Positions 42,523 through 56,800 of a stretch of 64,000 nucleotides of DNA are shown piece by piece. Where the stretch lies: positions 471,561,375 to 471,625,374 of the forward strand of contig CM041776.1 of NCBI GenBank assembly GCA_023374045.1, given 5' to 3'. A model generated the notes under the pieces. It was not told the DNA's origin, did not search any database, and saw nothing but the letters and a program-made list of their open reading frames with translations. The position numbers and the translations under genes are program-made. Source of the stretch: Limonium bicolor (taxonomy: Eukaryota; Streptophyta; Magnoliopsida; Caryophyllales; Plumbaginaceae). The number at the start of each line of letters is the position of its first letter. The stretch's first letter is position 1.

Positions 42523-42897
42523 CTTTTTATAGACATTTTGGATATGCTCAATGACTGATCGGTGAGTGGCATTAAATGAGGTACTATGTCTTGTGGGCTA
42601 TGTTTGTAGGCTTTTTAGGTTTCAAGGTCCGAGCTTGGATTAGTGGAATGGATAAGACTAAATATCTCAGATCATTTTGTAGTTTTTAATCAAAGAAGAA
42701 GCAGCCAATACAATAAATTATTTCGTACCTATCATAAGCATTCAAGTATACAAAAACTAGTTGCATTTTCATTGATATCAAAAGGTACTTTGAAACAGAT
42801 AGTCAAAGGCACAATAAAACATTTGATGGAAAAGAAAAATCTAATCCTAACTCTAACTCTCACGGTTTCACTCGAGTCTCTATGAAACAATGAACAC

Positions 42898-43692
42898 TCA
42901 GGCTATGTGAGAATCTATAAAATCTATTGCTCCTAGAACCATGTTATGAACACTTGGTTCAGAGGAGACAGCCTGCACAGCTGTGAGAGTAACTCTCACC
43001 CTCTTCATAATATCTGCAGTTGAGGTATCCAGACTGGTCCCCGACATGTCGTGGACCGGTGAGAGACTCCTCTTCCTCTTGAGTGCTGATGCTCTTGCCG
43101 TTGGACGAGGTTCTGGCCTTGAACCCTCGCTCTTGGTTTGCTTCTGGACAACCACTAACTGATCTCCCATAGTTTTTATACCCAATTTTGACAACATCTC
43201 CGAGTAGATGCTGTCTTGAGCGGTTCGCGTACACTCGTGGACCCCGTCGGTGTCCACTCCACTTTCCACTAGAGCCTTTGTTACCACTCCCCCATGTACT
43301 AACACTTGGTTGACATGTCTGCTTTCATCAAGAGTGAGGAGAATCATGTCGGGAAGGTAAATCTTCTCCTTGGTCTTGAGAGCGTAGAGTAACCTTGCGT
43401 CTCTCGCATTGACAATGTGGGTTCGTTGATTTTGTGAAGTGATGTTGTGAGTGAGCAAACTGAAGAGAACTCTATCGTGTATTGACATTTCAGCTGCAGG
43501 AAAGTTCTTCATTGTTGCTCCTTTGTTGAGTAAGTTCACCATTCTTCCTCCCAGATGTCTAAGGTCATTCCATGATGTTTCTTTTGGAACGATCAATCCT
43601 TCTAATTTTAAGCCAAAAGTCTCGGAGATCCAAGACTTGGAGATGGTGATTTCGGTGTCTTGAACCCGTGAGATGATATAGTCGTCGTCGTT
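42898..43692 (-). pseudogene. Retroelement-associated ORF, N-terminus removed by LARD-2
   Basis: About 265 codons remain, from the LARD-2 border to a stop at 42898. The phrase SIHDRVLFSLLTHNI followed by DARLLYAL and IYLPDMIL resembles the Pfam 'putative plant transposon protein' domain that accompanies several plant retroelements; a basic Ser/Pro-rich tail with KRKRSLSP follows. The apparent ORF extends to 43839 only because the LTR happens to be open. Function unknown. The other half should lie beyond the far end of LARD-2, right of the window. Confidence 0.6.
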
Positions 43693-46600
43693 TGTAACAC
43701 CCCAACCCGAAATCCAATAACCTAAACGATGATAGCTCCCAAAAATAACTAGAAATACAGCGGAAAATATATACATAACAACGGGTGGTGCTACAACGCC
43801 GCTAGTCACCCATGTGACTAACAAGGCTAACTCCATCATAAATTACAAATGATGCGGTCTGAGCGCTGAATACAAACCTCTATTAATAACAAAAGACAAT
43901 AGTAAAGATGCAGTACTGTAAAATGATTTCCGGTGGTAACAGTCCCCTGTCTTAATTCTACCCCGCCTACACTCGGTCGGGTAATCTCTTCATTCTTCAG
44001 GTACCTGGAATTGTTTAGCCATGAAATGGCTCAGCAAAATAATTTGCCGGTATGAAAAACGTGCAGCCCACAAGCTACTGGACCACACCAACTATTTTGT
44101 CGAATACATGCAAGTCATTTTTATAAAGCGGTAAATGAGCATCATAACATAATCATAACAAGCATCCATACAAGGATAACAATGTCACACAGAACAAGAC
44201 TGCAGAAGGTGAAGTTAGATGTCCTGTAATTATTCACCAGTAGTCAGATCCTCACAATGGGACTAACATACATATAAGAGTACCTCACAGCAGTGGAGGT
44301 ATAGTGACCTCGTTAACCTCCTTCGTGGAGTAAGATGGTCGGGTATGATAAACCCTTAGACGAGATGGGACTCTCGTACATTAGGTGGGTAATTAGTCCC
44401 TCAAAAGATAACGTAGTTAACTTCTGTACTTTAGAAAGGTGCGAATCGAACCCTCGAGAGGAATAAAGTCTTCCTCCACACTTGTACTGTTCCGGTACGC
44501 CGCCGGTGAATGACATAGTGCACCCAAAACTCCCGTCGCGACGTAAATCGTATAGGAGACGACCTGTGACAGGTACAGCTCCGGTAGCATGCATGGCCAG
44601 CTCCAACTGGGCTCCTCGTTCTTGTAGTATCGAATTGTTAAATGTCACTCAAGGACGTTAAACAAGAACACAATGTGTATTGTCAGTTGTCACGTTTAGG
44701 ACATTGACGTTTGTTATAAAGTGAAGTTAGTGAGAGACTTGAGTACAAGTTCTCGGTATAATAAAACACAGGTATTTAATCCACTGGTAATGTAGTGTTG
44801 TATGCGTGGGACATACACGTTACAGTTAACAACATCACGCATATAGATTAACACAACAGTGCACAAGAGTAATGCAATAGTTTACATACAAATATCTTGG
44901 TCGTTATTTCAAACAATAGATAGCACACAAGCCGGTGTAATCCGGTAGAAAGCAGACTGCAAGAATTCCATACCGTTCACCGTAGACTGTACTTGTTTTA
45001 GTTCCCGGTCAACGTCTGGTCAAACAATGTCCTAGAATAGGTTTAATCTGAGAGTGTTAATTTATGTAACTCTCGTATAATAATTTTAATGATTCATGAA
45101 ATGATTTCATATTCATTATTTCATGTGAGGTTTATTTTCTTTATACTTAGGTAGTTTCTTTAACCTCTTTCCCTTATTATTAATTAAGGTATTTATATAT
45201 TTCCAAAACATGTAGTCCTAATTTATAAGACTTATATTGTGTGGTAATTTCTTTTAATTACCTTATCATCTGATGTATAACTTATTTGTTATTTCTTTTG
45301 ATTTATTTTAAAATCCTTTAATGTATTTATATATTTATATATATATGTACTCATGTGCCATTTATGTTACATGTTTATATTTGTCTATTTGACATAATAA
45401 CTTTATAATTTCTCAATTATATTTATATGTCACACATGGACATTATATTCTTATAATTCTTTGTCATTCTCACTCAACCATAAATAATATTGGTTTCAAT
45501 TAAATTCCATATAATTTTCTAACCATAGTTTTAATCCCATAATCACTTATTCTCATTTCCTTTTGATTAATTTGAAAATCTTAAATATACATATCTCTTA
45601 CACATGTATTATTTATGACACTTACTTATAATTGTCTAAATAACATAACCACTTAATAAATCCTCAAATTATCTTTACATGTCATGCATGGGCATATTTT
45701 CCCATATCTTTTATTAATTACAAACTAACCCCAAATAATAATATTTCTTTTGCAAGTAATTTACTTGTACTTCTATACCATATAGTTTTAATTTCATAAA
45801 TCCTTAAATCATAATTTTCTTTTCTAAATATCTTAAATATCCATATAGGACCTACATATATTTTTAATCTCATAAATACATCATACTTTTTGATTATTAT
45901 ATTATAACCTCATTTATTCTTTAAACTTTACATTATACTCCAAAATACATTATGATACATAGTTTTATTTTTTTAATTAATTAATTCACTAAACCACCAC
46001 TATAAATTTAATAATTATTATTTGAACACTTTAACTTTCATAAATCACCAACTAGCCACATTAATTTTCGGCTTTGCCTTAGAATTTCTTATAATTACAT
46101 TTTAACCCCAAAAACTTTTCATAAATTATATATTCACTTATAAACTATAGTTTTAATATTTAATTTCCTTAAATAACCAAGTGGACACTTATATTTCCAC
46201 AAATTGTGAATTCGCCCCATATAAAATCTTGTTTTATATTTAAACTCTTATAAATTACATTTTCTCCCCATAACTTTTATAAACTTAATATTTTATGTCA
46301 TAAATCATTTTAACCCATAATTTTTGGTCAACACTTTGACCATAGTCTAACTTCATACTTAATACATTAATATACCCATAAACTTATATATTTCTCGGTT
46401 GTGCACCAATCTTTCCAAAAATTACCAAATAGCCCCAAAACTTTATAAATTGGTATTTTAACTACTAACCATTTATTTAATTCAACCAAAATTCATAATA
46501 TTATTCTCATACCATATATTATTATAATTATGCCATCAAGGCAACCTTTTATTTTTCGTAACTACGATACTTATTGCAGCCAACATTATAAATTATATTT

Positions 46601-49373
46601 TTTACCCACTAACTACTATATAAACTAGTCATTTAAACACTAGTAATTATTTTTAACTTACCCACAAACTCATAGTATATATTCATACACATAATTTAGC
46701 TCATTAAAGTCTATTCATCACCATTTTGTATTCGGCAATCACTATATAATTTCTAAAACTTGATTAATAACTTATAATAATTATACATAAACATATGAAG
46801 TCATATAACTCATGTAAAAATTATTGTAATGTCTTAGATATATTTTTAGCTCAAAAAGGAGCATAAATTCCTTAGGTATTCGCATGAATTATTGTTTATC
46901 TTAGATAACTTTTGTAATACTAATAATGTATCTTAAGGTAATAAGCTTACTATAAATGATAAATTATATTTTTGGTATGTATTACCATATAGTTTCGTCT
47001 TAATTAATAGAGGTGTACATAATTTTTGTACAATTTTTAAGAGTTAAAACAAGCTTAAAACAATAAGATTTGCTTAGTAAACTTACTCTTAATAAAAGAT
47101 GATTAAGTGCTTGAACTCCTCTTGAATTCCCAAGCTTCCTCCAATGGTAATGATGTTCCTCCTCGGTTTTAATGCAAGAGAGGAAGGGTTTTAGGAGTTA
47201 ATCTTAACCAAAGACCTTAAGTAAATTTATAAGTAGTTTTCCAGGTTTTACCTTAGCTTTTCTTCATGAATTTTCGGCACAACCTAGGAGGGATGGAGCA
47301 TTAATTTTCCTTCATGAAATTGTTGAATAAAATAGCTTTAGAAGATGTAGAATTTTTGAATACACATAAAATGTGTCTTAAGGATTTTCAAGCATGAAAA
47401 ATACCTTAAGATGATCTTGGATGCTCATTGGATTTATGTTGATTTAGGACACCCTCCTTGATGTATATATTGATGCCGAAATCATGTAGGTTTGCTAGGA
47501 AGGTTTTTGCTTCAAGTCTTGATGAGAAATGCTAGGAATTTACCTTAGAAATGAAGATAGAAGTTAAATCTCCATTAACAGACTTAAGATTTTTGAAGGA
47601 AGAAGATGAAAGGAGAAGAGAGGAGCTTACCCAAATTGGTGGTGAAAGGCAAATGAGAAGGAAGCTCACGTTGACCCTAAGAGGATTGGAATGAGAGGAA
47701 TTTCTTTTGACAAAAATAATGTCAATTCATGTATTCTATTCCTTAGTTTATTTCCTTGTTTATTGGCTCAATTAATGGCTTGTTTGATTGCACATTCTGG
47801 GCCATGTGACAAGGAATCAAAGCATATCTTGTTTGATAATTGAAAGAAGAAGACAAGACATGAGTGCTGGGAATTTAGGTAAGGTATTTCTTTAGAATTT
47901 TCTAAGCTAACTTGTCCTTGTTGTCTTTGTTTCTTACGGTAATGTACTGCTACTATCACATCTGATTTTTGATGATTAAAACATTAGAACATGGCCAGGT
48001 TAGCTAGGTATTTTATTTGAATTTTTATAAGGCAATTTTGCCTTCTTTTCATACTCATTTTCGAACATAAGGGCTGTACAAGACAATTGGTTTTGTCTAT
48101 TTTTGACTATGAATTATGCTAGTTAGGTAGGGTATTATTTTTAATAAATAATGAGGCAATAATTCTCCCCTTTTACATATTGAAATCGGCAGCCCCTTGA
48201 TAGAACATGGCTGTTTTTGTTTTGTAGTTGCACATGGAATAAAGCTAGATGCAAGTTGTTACTTTTGTGCATTTAATTTCATTGTCATAATATAAGCTAA
48301 CCTTCTTTGCTTTTCCTGCAGGTCATACGGTAGTGAGGGCTACAATTGACTGATTATTTGTCATATTATCATATAGCACATGCTAGATGAGTCACCATTC
48401 CATAAGACAATTTACATGTTAAAAACTAGCTTAAAACACCCTAAAAAACGCCTAGGATGGTGGTCAAACGAGATGGATTTTTGTTTTGCACTGGCATTAA
48501 TTTATTTAGATGCTCAATATATCCACTTTTAAGATTATCAACTCGTGGCTCCTCAAAAACTTCAAGGTAATTGCGTAGAACGCATTTTTATGACACCCGA
48601 AGGTGTGTTTTTGTGCTTTAAGGATTTTCTGAAAAATAATTAGTCTCTATGAGTTCCAAGTGTTTATTGACATTTTTTATAGTCAATAATAATGTGTTAA
48701 GGTGTTACATTGAGTTATATGGGGTTATATCAACTCCAAACACCACTCCCGGGCTAAACGGGGCAAAAAGGAGCGTTAAGAAATTCGTTCAAGCACTTTG
48801 TTTATTTTTGAGGAATTTGCTCGAGCATTCTCTTTAGAATGTTGAATAAAGATGCTAGGAACTCTAAGAATTAATTTTATAGGAGTTCGTGCCACCTCGG
48901 CACTCCTCCGGGGCATTCCCGAGGGTTTATGGGACCCTCATAAGTCATCTCCTAGCACTTTGCGTTTAACTGAGAATTTAGCTTGAGTAATTCATCTTAT
49001 ATGTTTAATAAAGTGGTGTGGTGTATTTGGAATGAAGAGTAATGCTTTACTTCATCCTATAATGTATTTCCGTGACTTTTGGGCCTTAAGGGCCTTTAAG
49101 GGAACTCCCGAGCATTTTGTATTTTCGCTCGGTTTTAGATGAGGTCCTGTGTTCTAAGGGTCATATAATGATCCTTGATTATCTTTACATGTAGTTTATA
49201 ACTTATATAACTTGTTTAACTTAAGGTCGGGCTTTAACGCGCGTTTCTGACCTTAAGGAATTTAGGTGTGTTTTAACGCCTAAGTGTTTATATACTTTCT
49301 TTTAGGGTTTAATAATCCCCTAAATAATACTTATTTATAAATATTTAATTATTTGAATGTTAGGGGTATTTCA
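43693..49373 (-). repeat. LARD-2 3' LTR (5.7 kb)
   Basis: The plus strand begins TGTAACACCCC and ends GGGGTATTTCA. The first 4.3 kb is repeated almost base for base at 53806-58101. The stem-loop is at 43802-43821. It is AT-rich through 45050-47100, with no domain-bearing ORF; the 111-codon frame at 44313-44648 is broken in the other copy. At 5681 bp it is exceptionally long for an LTR. Confidence 0.9.
43802..43821 (-). other. Conserved LARD LTR stem-loop (LARD-2 3' LTR)
   Basis: Plus-strand arms CTAGTCAC / GTGACTAA with loop CCAT, 109 nt from the LTR end; identical in the 5' LTR at 53915-53934. Confidence 0.6.
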
Positions 49374-49409
49374 TTCTACCCCCCTTAAAAAGGACTTCGC
49401 CCCGAAGTC
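49374..49409 (-). promoter_or_regulatory. LARD-2 polypurine tract and adjoining hairpin
   Basis: The minus strand carries AAGGGGGGTAG directly upstream of the LTR, preceded by an inverted repeat GACTTCG / CGAAGTC. Confidence 0.8.
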
Positions 49410-52400
49410 TCATATCTACGTTCAAAAGGCTGTGGGGAATCAAGTTCCACTAAGCATCCACAACTCAATTCTATTTTAGGGATCAAGTCCCAAGTTTCAC
49501 TACTTCTCAGTTTGTAGTATATATTCAATCATAACATACAGTATAATGAGCATGAAAGGTCTTTACCAAAAACAACTTAGTGCAGTGCAACGTAGTGCAC
49601 GTAATTCGTTCATAGCAGTGTAGCATAGTACAGATCATGCAAACATGGAGTCATTCCAATATAGTATAACGTAGTACACATAATTTCGTAGTGCCAAAGT
49701 AGTTCCAATATAGTGTAACGTAGTACACATAATCCATTCATGCTAGTGTAACGCAGTACACATTATCAAGTAAGAGTTCATAGAATCACCAAGTCATACT
49801 TGTTCACATACAAATCACAGTGCAACAGTGCAATGAAAGTGTACTTCCATGCTAAAAATGCTAAAACGCAGTGGGCTCTCCCCCCCCCCCCCCTCAAAAG
49901 AGGGGTACGCCCACGTACCCTAGACTAGTATAGCTAGTCGGTAACTAGTGAAGGAATCTACACTCTTATTTTGGATTTATGATTAGTTTCAAAAGATAGT
50001 CCCTCGGCTGTAAGACTTTTATCTTGGTTAAGATATATGTAATTCGTTGTGCATTCCCTTTGAACTCAGTAGATAATTCTAACTGGTGGGACCACCACGC
50101 TTCTGCCGCGCAACTCTGATTAAATAATGTCTAATCATTTTGGAATAGTTTTAAATGCGCTTGTCGGTGGTATGTTAAAGTTTATTTATGTACATATGTA
50201 TGGTTGATGAGTTGTGTTCATCATTTCCTTCGTTTGGTTATCATTGTTGATCTCGTCTGGACTTTTGTCCGTTTACGGGGTATTGCCCCTAAAGAATCTC
50301 GTATTCTCTGACATGCTCTATTTGCATTATTGTGCTTTTATATTTGAATCCCGTATGTATGGGTGTAGGTGATCTTCCATCTTGTTTGTTGCCAATTATG
50401 CCACTGCTCCTGATTATCTTGTCTCGAAGTAACGTTTAGTTGCAGCATAGCTTGGTATTCTTCATTGTGTATTCTATTACTGTACATCGAGTTGTCACCA
50501 ATATTGTAAGGTTGGCCCTGATTTGACCTCTCATAATTGAGTTCTCCACGAGTTTCACTTGATTGTTTTGTGGTTCTTCTCGTCAATATTACTTAGGCGT
50601 CTCGCTCATCATCCGAGTCTCCATTACTTTCTTTTGATTACAGTGTTGGTTATTTCCCGTGTTCTTCACACTAGTCGCACATTCAGTTGAAGCAATCTTC
50701 TCTCCATGGGTCCTTATCCGATTGGTTTGCTATATATATTCTCCATTGATAGTGGTAATGTCCAGATAGTGGGGTTCATCATCTTGTCGGTGTTGCTGAT
50801 GCATTCAGTGGCTCATTTGTTGTAGCTGTAGGTTGTAAGTAATCTTTGGTCTCAGATGTCTCTTCTATTCATCGCCTCTTGTATTGTAATCGTCGGCGTT
50901 CGGTTTTTGCATAATACTGGGGCATATTAAAAATTTTCTCTTGACCTTCGGGTCATCATCCCGTGATTCTGGTATTTTAGTTTACAGTCACCATATTCAG
51001 GTTTCACTTTTTAATGTATAGTATGAGCTACGGTCGAGCCGTGCATCTCGTATATATAATGTAGAAAATTCCTGTTATTATTGATTCACAAATTGTCGGT
51101 AGTACATACACGATCTTTTATTGTCTGTTCATAAAGTATATCACAGTGGGGTTCCCTTAAGGTTTCTAACAAGGTACAGTTTTCTCACAATTTCACATGT
51201 TTTCGCGGTTTATGAATCAACTCATGTGAGTTTATAATGTTTCTACTCTTTATGTTCTACCATACTTACAGGTAGGTTCCCGTTTAATATACTGGGTTTG
51301 AATTCATAAAGTAAGACATGAAAGTCTATCTTTCCCTTCAGATGATAATATGGCCATATTAGAGGTAGTTTTGGAATACTCCTATTGTAGGTAATGTTTC
51401 TTGATCCCATATTTAATTTATTAACATGACTTATGGTATAATAACATTAGTATTTCCTTCATAGTTGATTATTTTTTGACAACACGGAGTTGTTTTAGCT
51501 ATTTAAATCTCTCAGGGTAGCTTGGTTAATTTAACCTTTAACTTACTTCCACAACATCTAATATACTTTATTAGACAGATTTTTTTATTTAGGACAAATA
51601 TTTACTTATCACAGAGATATTGGTGACCACTTGTAGGGAGTCTCAGAAATCATCCAACCCTGCCGGGGTCAGCGTCAGTGTCGAACTATCCCTCCACTCC
51701 ATTTTGTGTTTGGTTTTCCCTTGATCTAACCAGGACCAAGTTAGACCTCCCACGTCAAATATCAAACAACCACATAATTGCAAATTCCAAATTTTATCTT
51801 ATCAAGACTTTGTGACGTGGTGATTACAACATTCTTTTCTTGACTGTTTATACAACCACTCTAGTAACTGTTGTAACTTACACTCGAACTAGTGTATTCC
51901 TTAATCCCGGGAATTAAATTCCTTTGATCAATCATTAAGCGGGGAACCAGTTTTTCCTCTTGGCATAAAAGATAAATTCTTGTTTAAAACATCTAGACAC
52001 ATACTGTCTATTAATTATATTCAGCAATCATTTGACTCTTAAACACATCATGCAAGCAATAAATTCAGTCATGGACTCGGATACCTTGAGACATACTCTA
52101 CTCTTTAAAAGGCTTTATCTAGTATTTAACTTATCAAGGCTTGATCTTTGCCTAGACTTTGGTTATCATCGCTTGGAATAAAGACAGTCGTAGTTATTTC
52201 TAAATTTGGAATAAGACTCCAAGGAAAGTTTTTTTTTAACTCATTTTACAATTAAGATTCCATCAAGTATTAATCTCTCCGCCTTAGGCTTGGCCTTTTC
52301 CTTGTTATATTCAGACTCCATGGATCAGGTGATTCATATGTTCAACCTAGGTTAAATGTATTTTTATAATAGTACCCTTCCAACTAAGGGTTCCCAGTTG

Positions 52401-53788
52401 AATCCTACGGTTGGGTGACAAGACAGTCAAAAACTTATGGTTCATTTCTATCTTTTAGAAACGTGGTAAAACAACAACTCAATGGCTTCCAAAAATAGGC
52501 CGCTTAGTGTATAAAATAGAGGATTTATAATCATAGAGTTTGGTATATACTGTTAGGAAAGTTCGCGTGTAAACGCTTGTTACAAGTCAAGGGGTATGTT
52601 CTCCCCCCCTTAAAAGTTAACTCCACTCACCTTTAGTGTATATATGAATTCAAACTCTCAATATAGCTTACTCTGCCTCATAGAGAGTTATTGGTTATTA
52701 TGATCGTATAAAAATTTATACTACATTGGGAGGTAACTTCATTTATTCTCAGGTGTTCTTTACTTACATTCTCAAATTGAGCTGTCATGGAAGACATATG
52801 CTCGTATAATCCATAGGATAGAGTAGGACATGTGCCTCAAAATAGGGTAGGTATATTTTATGATACTCATCCCTCTGAAATATATCAATACTCCTCAAAA
52901 GTTTTAGGTTTATAACCTCCCAATTATATATTTATATATAGCACTTAGTATTGCTATTTTGTAGTAGTTCTCCTGACTTTAGAATATACGGATTCAAAAG
53001 TTTGTTCTTTTCTCACTGTTTATTAGGAGTCCAGCATTGTCACTGTAATGACTCTAGCTGAGACCCTTGGTAGTTGAGCAGGTATTACATCCCGTGTTTA
53101 TTTACGTTGGATGTTTGTTTATATATATGAGATCCCGTTTTGATTTTTCATGATATTATCATTGGTTATTTTTTTGTAGGACTATACTATTAGTCGTATT
53201 TCAAGGTTTCGCCTGGTCATCCCGCGAAGTTAATAAGGGATTTTAAGATTTTCCCGTCCCGCACTGGGCGGCAAGCTCAGTGCCTGGGTATCCCGTAAAC
53301 TTCAGTGTTTGCTCTTCTCAAGTAGGTCTTCATTCGCCTTTATTTGGTTACTAGGGCAGCACTTGTTGTAGCAAGTGCGCCATGCAGGATGAATCATCAC
53401 GCGGTGTATGTCCATTGAGATATATTTTTACTCCATCATCACTGTATACTTGGCGGTATTGTCAGCCTTTCTGGTCATCTTCGGTATATAGCGTCACTGT
53501 TATTCGTCGTCAGCTCCCGTGTAAATGACAGTTGGCGTCGTACGGTCTTCGACAACCCTTTCGCCAGTTCAGGTAGTCTTAAGTATTTGTTTTAGTTAAT
53601 GTATTCCTTTTCATGACATCTGCTCGTTATTAGGCAGGTCATAGTTTGTAGTTACTGTAAGTTTGAATAGTTATTAACGCCCTCCAGCGGACCAAGTAAA
53701 AACTTAACTTACTAGTCCTCACTGTACTATCACACACCCTGTATCCCAAGGCTAATTTCGTTGTACTCAGTTCTCAGAGCGCAACTAT
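49410..53788 (-). other. LARD-2 interior, non-coding
   Basis: About 4.4 kb with no supported gene on either strand; the longest frame (50338-50586, minus) shows no domain. Features seen: repeats of a GTGTAACGTAGTACA phrase (49610-49760), a C13 run near 49880, and T-rich stretches. It could hold packaging or dimerisation signals, but nothing can be pinned down. Confidence 0.7.
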
Positions 53789-53800
53789 GCTCTGATACCA
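53789..53800 (-). promoter_or_regulatory. LARD-2 primer-binding site
   Basis: Minus strand TGGTATCAGAGC, complementary to initiator tRNA-Met, 5 nt from the 5' LTR. Confidence 0.9.
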
Positions 53801-53805
53801 CTTTT

Positions 53806-56800
53806 TGTAACACCCCAACCCGAAATCCAATAACCTAAACGATGATAGCTCCCAAAAATAACTAGAAATGCAGCGGAAAATATATACATAACAACGGGTG
53901 GTGCTACAACGCCGCTAGTCACCCATGTGACTAACAAGGCTAACTCCAACATAAATTACAAATGATGCGTCTGAGCGCTGAATACAAACCTCTATTAATA
54001 ACAAAAGACAATAGTAAAGATACAGTACTGTAAAATGATTTCTGGGGGTAACAGTCCCCTGTCTTAATTCTACCTACCCCGCCTACACTCGGTCGGTATC
54101 TCTTCATTCTTCAGGTACCTGGAATTGTTTAGCCATGAAATGGCTTAGCAAAATAATTTGCCGGTATGAAAACGTGCAGCCCCACAAGCTACTGGGCCAC
54201 ACCAACTATTTGTCGAATACATGCAAGTCATATTTATAAAGCGGTAAATGAGCATCATAACATAATCATAACAAGCATCCATACAGGATAACAATGTCAC
54301 ACAGAACAGACGTAGAAGGTCAGTTAGATGCCCTGTAATTATTCACCAGTAGTCAGATCCTCACAATGGGACTAACATACATATAAGAGTACCTCACAGC
54401 GGTGGAGGTATAGTGACCTCGTTAACCTCCTTCGTGGAGTAAGATGGTCGGGTATGATAAACCCTTAGACGAGATGGGACTCTCGTACATTAGGTGGGTA
54501 ATTAGTCCTCAGAAGATAACGTAGTTAACTTCTGTACTTTAGAAAGGTGGGAATCGAACCCTCGAGAGGAATAAAGTCTTCCTCCCCACTTGTACTGTTC
54601 CGGTACGCCGCCGGTGAATGACATAGTGCACCCAAAACTCCCGTCGCGACGTAAATTGTATAGGAGATGACCTGTGATAGGTTTCAGCTCCGGTAGCATG
54701 CAAGGCCATCTCCAACTGGGCTCCTCGTTCTTGTAGTATCGAATTGTTAAATGTCACTCAAGGACGTTAAACAAGAACACAATGTGTATTGTCAGTTGTC
54801 ACGTTTAGGACATTGACGTTTGTTATAAAGTGAAGTTAGTGAGAGACTTGAGTACAAGTTCTCGGTATAATAAAACGCAGGTATTTAATCCACTGGTAAT
54901 GTAGTGTTGTATGCGTGGGACATACACGTTACAGTTAACAACATCACGCATATAGATTAACACAACAGTGCACAAGAGTAATGCAACAGTTTACATACAA
55001 TTATCTTGGTCGTTATTTCAAACAACAGATAGCACACAAGCCGGTGTAATCCGGTAGAAAGCAGACTGCAAGAATTCCATACCGTTCACCGTAGACTGTA
55101 CTTGTTTTAGTTCCCGGTCAACGTCTGGTCAAACAATGTCCTAGAATAGGATTAATCTGAGAGTGTTAATTTATGTAACTCTCGTATAATAATTTTATTG
55201 ATTCATGAAACGATTTCATATTCGTTATTTCATGTGAGGTTTATTTTCTTTATACTTAGGTAGTTTCTTTAACCTCTTTCCCTTATTATTAATTAAGGTA
55301 TTTATATATTTCCAAAACATGTAGTCCTAATTTATAAGACTTATATTGTGTGGTAATTTCTTTTAATTACCTGATGATCTGATGTATAACTTATTTGTTA
55401 TTTCTTTGATTTATTTTAAAATCCTTTAATGTATTTATATATTTATATATATATATGTACTCATGTGCCATTTATGTTACATGTTTATATTTGTCTATTT
55501 GACATAATAACTTTATAATTTCTCAATTATATTTATATGTCACACATGGACATTATATTCTTATAATTCTTTGTCATTCTCTACTCAACCATAAATAATA
55601 TTTATTGGTTACAATTAAATTCCATATAATTTTCTAACCATAGTTTTAATCCCATAATCACTTATTCTCATTTCCTTTTGATTAATTTGAAAATCTTAAA
55701 TATACATATCTCTTACACATGTATTATTTATGACACTTACTTATAATTGTCTAAATACATAAACACTTAATAAATCCTCAAATTATCTTTACATGTCACG
55801 CATGGGCATATTTTTTCCCATATCTTTTATTAATTACAAACTAACCCCAAATAATATTATTTCTTTTGCAAGTAATTTACTTGTACTTGTATACCATATA
55901 GTTTTAATTTCATAAATCCTTAAATCATAATTTTCTTTTCTAAATATCTTAAATATCCATATAGGACCTACATATATTTTTAACATAACATACTCTCATA
56001 CTTTTTCGATTATTATATTATAACCTCATTTATTCTTTAAACTTTACATTATACTCCAAAATACATTAGATACATAGTTTTATTTTCTTAATTAATTAAT
56101 TCACTAAAACACCACTATAAATTTAATAATTATTATTTGAACACTTTAACTTTCATAAATCACCAACTAGCCACATTATTTTCGGCTTTGCCTTAGAATT
56201 TCTTATAATTACATTTTAACCCCAAAACTTTTCATAATTATATATTCACTTATAACTATAGTTTTAATATTTAATTTCCTTAATAACCAAGTGGACACTT
56301 ATATTTCCCACAAATTGTGAATTCGCCCCATATAAAATCTTGTTTTATTTTTAAACTCTTATAAATTACATATTCACCCCATAACTTTTATAAACTAATA
56401 TTTTATGTCATAAATCATTTTAACCTATAATTTTCGGTCAACACTTTGACCATAGTCTAATTTCATACTTAATACATTAATATACCCATAAACATATATA
56501 TTTCTCGGTTGTGCACCAATCTTTCCAAAAATTACCAAATAGCCCCAAAACTTTATAAATTGTTATTTTAACTACTAACCATATATTTAATTCAACCAAA
56601 ATTCATAATATTAATTCTCATACCATATTATATTATAATTATGCCAAAGGCACATTTTATTTTCGGTAACTATATATCTTGCACCAAACTTTATAAAATT
56701 ATATATTTTCCACATAACTTATTAAACTAGTCATTTAAAACACTAGTAATTATTTTTAACTTACCCAAAACTCATAGTATATATTCATATACATATTTAG

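Noticed and set aside
44313..44648. 111-codon ORF on the minus strand, partly repeated at 54502-54757
   Set aside because: It lies in both LARD-2 LTRs, the second copy is frameshifted, and no domain is recognisable; its repetition only reflects LTR duplication.
50338..50586. 82-codon ORF in the LARD-2 interior
   Set aside because: Isolated, Asn/Gln-rich, without motif; length is within chance expectation.
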